Below are positions 60,251 to 64,000 of a DNA stretch of 64,000 bases, in pieces. The position numbers and the translations under genes were made by a program. The stretch covers positions 396,875-460,874 of the forward strand of contig DHAE01000007.1 of NCBI GenBank assembly GCA_002397315.1, in the 5' to 3' direction. The DNA is from Comamonadaceae bacterium UBA4962. Its GTDB lineage: Bacteria > Pseudomonadota > Gammaproteobacteria > Burkholderiales > Burkholderiaceae_C. Numbering within the stretch: the first letter of the stretch is position 1; each line of letters starts with the position of its first letter. The notes below the pieces were generated by a model. The model worked only from the letters and a program-made list of their open reading frames with translations, made no database searches and had not been told where the DNA came from.

Positions 60251-61339
60251 TCACAAGCAGGACTCGAAGGCGCGCTCGCACACCAAGTAGAGCGCAGTGG
60301 TGTCGGTATCGCTGCCAGCGGCCCCGAGCCGGCCATGCTGGGCCGTCGCGGCGAGCCAGCGCCCACGCAGACTTTCCAGCGGCACCTCGAGCGGGACGCG
60401 CGAACGGTTGGTGATGCGCACCGCGGTGACGGACAGACCTCCGGCCCGCCACTGCGCCACCGGAACGGCCTGGACGGAAGCACCGCGCACCAACCCAGCC
60501 AATTCGTCGCTGCTCACGGAGACCTGGCTCACGCCCGCAAGGGGAGTCGCTAGGCGGCGCGGCGCGTACAGTTGCCGCGCGGCGTATCTTGTCAACTGCA
60601 CCATGTCCACCTCCGGCGACGTAGCAGCTCGTGCACCGCCCGCCATGCCATCCACGGCGGTGGGATGCGCGACCGTGCCGGGCTCCACCACGGACACCTG
60701 CAGTTCGCCACCCGCCGCGCCAGTTTCGGACGCCTTGCTGGCCACGAGGTCCAGGGGAATCTGCTGCCCGCTGTCCACGAGCTCGGCGACGATGCGAATG
60801 GGCGTGAACGGCACCAAGGCCGTGACGTACAGCGTGCCGCCGATCGACTCCAATCGCGCCACCGCCTCGATGTCGTTCGGAACATGCAACAGAGCGTCGG
60901 CAGGCAGCGTGACCAGCCGTTCCTGCCCCACGGTGAGGTTCACCCGTACGGGTTCGCGGGCAAACACCGCCCGCTCGGCCGGGACAGCGGCACTGCCCGT
61001 AAGCGGCGCCGGGCCCACGCTTCGCAGCGTGGCGCGCGCAGCAGCTGCGCGGGCGATCGACGGACCGCCCGTGCCGGCCAGGGGGGCCGGCAGGCTCATG
61101 CCGGCGACGGTGTTTTGTGCGGGCCGAGCCGGTTTTCCGCTATTGGCTGGTGCTTGGCCGAGATCCACGGGCTCCACAGGTGTGGCGGACGGGGTGGCAG
61201 GCTTTCCGGGATTGATCAGGTCGGCCGGCGGCGCGCTGACATTGAGCGGCTCGACTTGTTGTGCCTGCAGCTGCGCGGCAGAGCCAGCGACGATCAGCGC
61301 CAACACGGGGCGACGGAGACAGTGGTTGGGATGAAACAT
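60251..61339 (-). CDS. Conjugation protein, TIGR03749 (PFL_4704-like, TraK/VirB9-like)
   Basis: 362 aa secretin-like periplasmic core component. Signal peptide ends AAQLQAQ. A beta-rich domain at about 135-200 (RVNLTVGQERLVTLPADALL, GGTLYVTALVPF) and a C-terminal strand-rich region (SVTAVRITNRSRVPLEV) resemble TraK. Eight bp upstream of the TraB-like gene. Confidence 0.86.
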   Translation of the reverse strand: MFHPNHCLRRPVLALIVAGSAAQLQAQQVEPLNVSAPPADLINPGKPATPSATPVEPVDLGQAPANSGKPARPAQNTVAGMSLPAPLAGTGGPSIARAAAARATLRSVGPAPLTGSAAVPAERAVFAREPVRVNLTVGQERLVTLPADALLHVPNDIEAVARLESIGGTLYVTALVPFTPIRIVAELVDSGQQIPLDLVASKASETGAAGGELQVSVVEPGTVAHPTAVDGMAGGARAATSPEVDMVQLTRYAARQLYAPRRLATPLAGVSQVSVSSDELAGLVRGASVQAVPVAQWRAGGLSVTAVRITNRSRVPLEVPLESLRGRWLAATAQHGRLGAAGSDTDTTALYLVCERAFESCL

Positions 61340-61354
61340 GATCGGTGGTCGGCC

Positions 61355-62095
61355 TTAATCAACAGCCATATCTCGCGGCAGGCTGGAAGGCGAAATCGTC
61401 CCGGGCAGGCGCGGCGCCTGCACGCTGATACGCACGTCGGCACCTGGCTTGAGATCCGCAGGGTTCAGGCGGGCAGGGCGGTTCGCGCCGAAGCAGTCCA
61501 GGGCGAGGTGCCAGGGATTGCGCTCGCGATCCACATCGAAGCGCACGATGCGCAGCGGATAGCGGATAAACACGTCCTTGACCGGTTGCCCGCCGAAGGT
61601 CTCGGTGACCTGCATGTCCAGCAGTACGGTCCAGGCATCGGGGCCGTCAGCCAGTACGCGGTTCTCGCTGTACGGGAAGCCTGGAATCTCGGAGATCTGC
61701 CGGGTGCGCCGGCGCAACTCACCCTTGCCCTGGCGCAGTTCCATGTCCGCCTGCAGCTGGGCCTGGCATCGCGGCGTGAGGTAATACTGCATATTGAAAA
61801 TCTGCTGCCCATAGTCCTGGGCTCCGTCGGTCTGCCAGCGGTTGACTTGCTGCCAGATGTAGTAGGCAAAGCCGTAAACGTTGGGCGACGGCACCGGCGA
61901 TCGACCATCGCTGACGCGAACCGTGTCGCCAGCCCGCACGTCGGGGGCCAGGTGGACGTCCACCGACTTCGGCTGGCGCCAGGCGAACCAGGTGCTGACA
62001 ATGCCGAGCGCGATCACGCCCGCCATGGTCTTCGTGAGGCGGTCGTTGTGCCGCCGCTCGGACGCCAGGGCGTCGAGAAATTGACCACTGCTCAT
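61355..62095 (-). CDS. Conjugation protein, TIGR03746 (PFL_4703-like, TraE/VirB8-like)
   Basis: 246 aa. N-terminal TM helix (TMAGVIALGIVSTWFAW, about 20-36) then a periplasmic domain with NVYGFAYYIWQQVNRWQTDG and FIRYPLRIVRFDVDRERNPWHLAL, typical of the TraE-like family. Overlaps the upstream TraL-like gene by 4 bases. Confidence 0.88.
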   Translation of the reverse strand: MSSGQFLDALASERRHNDRLTKTMAGVIALGIVSTWFAWRQPKSVDVHLAPDVRAGDTVRVSDGRSPVPSPNVYGFAYYIWQQVNRWQTDGAQDYGQQIFNMQYYLTPRCQAQLQADMELRQGKGELRRRTRQISEIPGFPYSENRVLADGPDAWTVLLDMQVTETFGGQPVKDVFIRYPLRIVRFDVDRERNPWHLALDCFGANRPARLNPADLKPGADVRISVQAPRLPGTISPSSLPRDMAVD

Positions 62096-62556
62096 GGCTG
62101 TTCGTGCGGTGCGTTGGAAACGTTGCGGGGTCCGCTGGCGCCATCGCTAGTCGGGCCGGGATGGCGTACCGGCTCGAAGTCCAGCCTCCGGCCGAGATCG
62201 AAGAATCCGTCGTGGCGGAGATATGCGCCGCGGCCGAACCCGACACCCGTGAGCCACAGGCGCGCGGCCTGGACGTACCAGCCTTCGGGCTTGTTCCGCT
62301 TCACCTGTTGCAGGTACAGGGAGGCGTACCACAGGGCCGCGAGCGGTCCGATGATGGAGATGCCGAAGATGAAGTACCAATACCCCGTCAGGGCGTACAG
62401 AAGCACGCCGAGCAGGAGGCTGACCACGAAGGCTGCGGCCCCAACGTAGCTCGCTTCGGTCGCAGACATTCCATTGACGATGGGCGGCTCGGAATTCACC
62501 CGGTCGGTGAGGGGCGCAGGCGGCACGCCTGCACCCGGCTGGACGGCGTTCGGCAT
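62092..62556 (-). CDS. Conjugation membrane protein, TIGR03750 (TraL-like)
   Basis: 154 aa, two TM helices close together (about 46-80: FVVSLLLGVLLYALTGY, FIFGISIIGPLAALWY) followed by QQVKRNKPEGWYVQAARLW, the usual TraL-like layout. C-terminal region YLRHDGFFDLGRRLDFEPV is characteristic of the ICE version. Confidence 0.85.
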   Translation of the reverse strand: MPNAVQPGAGVPPAPLTDRVNSEPPIVNGMSATEASYVGAAAFVVSLLLGVLLYALTGYWYFIFGISIIGPLAALWYASLYLQQVKRNKPEGWYVQAARLWLTGVGFGRGAYLRHDGFFDLGRRLDFEPVRHPGPTSDGASGPRNVSNAPHEQP

Positions 62557-62562
62557 GGACGA

Positions 62563-62931
62563 TCAGGCGAGCGTCTGCATCGCGTAGTTGACCATCATGA
62601 TGATGAACACCACGACGACGATGCCAACGATCAGGAACTCCTTCAGCTCCCCAAGGTGGACGCGGCCATCGCTGTACTCCTTCCAGCGCTTGAGCGCACC
62701 CGCGATTACAGCGAAGAACGCCAACGCACCCAGCACGAGGCCGAGGATGGTGAAACCAACCTTGAAGTAGGCTCCCATCATCGACAGCCAGTCTCCGTCC
62801 TGGACGGAGGCACCACCGATGCCACCTCCTGCAGGCTTCGGGATGTTGGGCAAAGCGGCCATGGCGGCGTTGTGGACGCTGGTGGCGATCACCAGGCCGG
62901 CGAGGGTTGCAACATGGCGGATGGATTTCAT
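62563..62931 (-). CDS. Conjugation membrane protein, TIGR03745 (PFL_4702-like)
   Basis: 122 aa. Signal peptide ends AAMAAL; short linker rich in Gly; two TM segments (ILGLVLGALAFFAVIAGAL and LIVGIVVVVFIIMMVNYAM). A pilin-like or TraA/VirB2-like position and size, so a candidate pilus subunit (inference). Start at 62931 follows GAAGGG. Confidence 0.83.
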   Translation of the reverse strand: MKSIRHVATLAGLVIATSVHNAAMAALPNIPKPAGGGIGGASVQDGDWLSMMGAYFKVGFTILGLVLGALAFFAVIAGALKRWKEYSDGRVHLGELKEFLIVGIVVVVFIIMMVNYAMQTLA

Positions 62932-62966
62932 GGGTTTTCCCTTCACGAACAAAGACATGGACTGGC

Positions 62967-63203
62967 TCACAGCCAGGCAAGGAACGAAAAAATGACCAGG
63001 AGAAGGGCGCAGATCGCGATGAGCGCCTGGTATAGGTCGGACTTGTCCAACTGACCGTCGCCGTAGGCCTCCGCCAGTTGCTGCCCAATCCATCCCGCGA
63101 CGATGAAAATCGCCGCGAACACGATCGCGATCAACACGGCTTTCATCCGGCTCGGATCGACGCCTGAGCCCTGCAGGAATGCCGCCTTCATGTCGCCGTA
63201 CAT
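62967..63203 (-). CDS. Small conjugation membrane protein, TIGR03758 (PFL_4701-like)
   Basis: 78 aa with two TM helices (AVLIAIVFAAIFIVAGWI and LYQALIAICALLLVIFSFL) separated by AEAYGDGQLDKSD. Pilin-sized. Placed between the RAQPRD and TIGR03745 genes as in other ICEs of this class. Confidence 0.8.
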   Translation of the reverse strand: MYGDMKAAFLQGSGVDPSRMKAVLIAIVFAAIFIVAGWIGQQLAEAYGDGQLDKSDLYQALIAICALLLVIFSFLAWL

Positions 63204-63224
63204 GGATCAGGTCCTGTGCTCGTC

Positions 63225-63536
63225 TCACTGGCGGTAGTCGCCGCGCAGCGGCGTGACCGGCCGTGGCTGGCGCGGCGTGTCGACGTGGGTGACGATGCCC
63301 TGGCGCAGCATTTCCAGGTCGCGCAGCAGCCAGTCGTAGCGAAACTTCACCCGCTGGCCGGTCGGGGCGGAGCGCTCGGCCTCGCTCACCATGGCCTGGA
63401 CCTGCTCGATCTCGGCCGCGATGCGCGAGAGGCGCTCCCGTTCGAGCTCGTCGTCGCTCACGCCGGCCCAGGCGGTCGCCGTGGTGACCAGGATGCCGGC
63501 CGCGATCAGGGCGAAGAGCTTGCGGGCGGGTTTCAT
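63225..63536 (-). CDS. RAQPRD-family ICE protein (TIGR01690)
   Basis: 103 aa. Signal peptide ends TATAWA; mature helical part ERERLSRIAAEIEQVQAMVSEAERS and the C-terminal TPRQPRPVTPLRGDYRQ that is the RAQPRD-type signature. Start at 63536 follows GGAGAAACCC. Function unknown; a constant member of PFL-type transfer operons. Confidence 0.88.
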   Translation of the reverse strand: MKPARKLFALIAAGILVTTATAWAGVSDDELERERLSRIAAEIEQVQAMVSEAERSAPTGQRVKFRYDWLLRDLEMLRQGIVTHVDTPRQPRPVTPLRGDYRQ

Positions 63537-63550
63537 GGGTTTCTCCTTCT

Positions 63551-64000
63551 TCATGCGTACTTTTTGAAAGCGCCCACGGTGGTGGAGAGCGTCACGGCCA
63601 CCAGGACCGTGAAGACCAGCACCATGTGCGCGGGGTTGAAGCCGCCGAACGGCCAAGAGAGGTAGAGGCCGAATCCCCCCGTGAGGGCCCAGCCCGTGTA
63701 GCGCTTGGCGTGGTGGTAGACGAACGACGACTCGCGGCCCCCGGTCCAGCGCCGGCGGTCGCGGCGCACCAGGCCATCGACCACACCGATGAGGCAGGCC
63801 AGCACGAAGGCCGGCATGGCAAATGCGCCGATCGCCATGCGCAGCAGAACGTCCTGAGCCACGAACATGCTGATGACGAGCCATTCGGACAGGACGCGCG
63901 CGGCGTCCGCCGTGGCCACGCCAATCCCGCGCAGCTGGGGGGCAACCGTCTGGCCGGTGAGCGGCATCGCCGCCGGCGCTGTGGTGGACGGTGCATGCAT
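63551..64000 (-). CDS. Conjugation membrane protein, TIGR03747 (PFL_4697-like), cut by window edge
   Basis: 149 visible residues, TM segments at about 60-78 and 108-145, with the family signature RRWTGGRESSFVYHHAKRYTG. The window happens to begin at an in-frame ATG (63998-64000), but related proteins are about 80-100 residues longer at the N-terminus, so the true start is probably to the right of the window. Confidence 0.85.
   Translation of the reverse strand: MHAPSTTAPAAMPLTGQTVAPQLRGIGVATADAARVLSEWLVISMFVAQDVLLRMAIGAFAMPAFVLACLIGVVDGLVRRDRRRWTGGRESSFVYHHAKRYTGWALTGGFGLYLSWPFGGFNPAHMVLVFTVLVAVTLSTTVGAFKKYA

Noticed and set aside
63998..64000. ATG at the window edge as true start of the last gene
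   Set aside because: Related TIGR03747 proteins are longer at the N-terminus, so the edge probably cuts the gene.
1..64000. tRNA/rRNA genes, CRISPR arrays, IS elements, riboswitches
   Set aside because: Looked for by eye; no tRNA-like 3' end next to an integrase, no regularly spaced repeats, no transposase, and no recognisable riboswitch core were seen.

Overview
The window is a GC-rich (about 64% by eye) piece of a betaproteobacterial genome, most like a Comamonadaceae member (Acidovorax, Delftia, Comamonas type). This placement rests on recognised protein families and codon style, not on a search. The last 14 kb is the mating-pair-formation operon of an integrative conjugative element (ICE) of the PFL_46xx/47xx (ICEclc/PAGI-2-like) class. 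The first 46 kb is almost entirely heavy-metal resistance cargo. I see no rRNA, tRNA, CRISPR array, IS transposase, relaxase, coupling protein or ICE integrase, so both ends of the element lie outside.

Layout. 1-3.6 kb (minus): arsR-arsC-acr3-arsH, ending in a fatty-acid-hydroxylase-family gene. 3.6-14.5 kb (plus): two DUF4148-type periplasmic proteins, czcI-czcC-czcB-czcA, a small CzcB-N-domain protein, a small membrane protein and the two-component system czcR-czcS. 14.5-18.4 kb: a third DUF4148-type gene, cadR/pbrR (minus), then DUF3703 and the Zn/Cd/Pb ATPase cadA, each behind its own 19-bp-spaced MerR-type promoter. 18.4-24.2 kb: a non-metal island with a membrane protein plus metallo-beta-lactamase-fold pair, a tyrosine recombinase divergent from a KfrA-like coiled-coil protein around a 32-bp inverted repeat (resembling the TnpS/TnpT resolution modules of Tn4651-type transposons), and an HNH-nuclease gene. 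24.3-34.3 kb (minus): cusA, cusB, cusC, a small Cys/Met-rich protein, a Cu(I) P-type ATPase with YHS and HMBD domains, a DUF305 protein and a Cys-rich four-helix copper-storage protein. 34.6-42 kb: a second DUF4148 pair, copS-copR (minus), and a plus-strand periplasmic copper set (104-aa protein, TolC-like lipoprotein, multicopper oxidase, cupredoxin, CusF-like protein). 42.1-45.6 kb: cueR, copZ (minus) and copA (plus). 45.7-50.2 kb: H-NS-like protein, an unknown ICE protein, an AAA ATPase plus partner pair, a SprT-like protein and a small membrane protein. 50.2-64 kb (minus): the conjugation operon, truncated at the right edge.

How it works together: cytoplasmic metal is pumped out by Acr3, CadA and two Cu(I) ATPases, then taken across the outer membrane by the CzcCBA and CusCBA systems, with oxidation or buffering in the periplasm by the multicopper oxidase, cupredoxin and CusF-like proteins. 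Cytoplasmic sensing is by ArsR, CadR and CueR, and periplasmic sensing by CzcRS and CopRS. A shared operator-like element (GATNAC-N6-GTAATC) lies in front of three DUF4148 loci, the 104-aa protein gene and czcR. At four of these five sites it sits exactly 32 nt upstream of a -10-like hexamer, suggesting one response-regulator regulon that ties the scattered DUF4148-type genes to the metal determinants.

The best candidates for undescribed biology are the DUF4148 regulon, the recombinase/KfrA module with its adjoining nuclease and MBL/membrane pairs, and the AAA ATPase plus partner pair.
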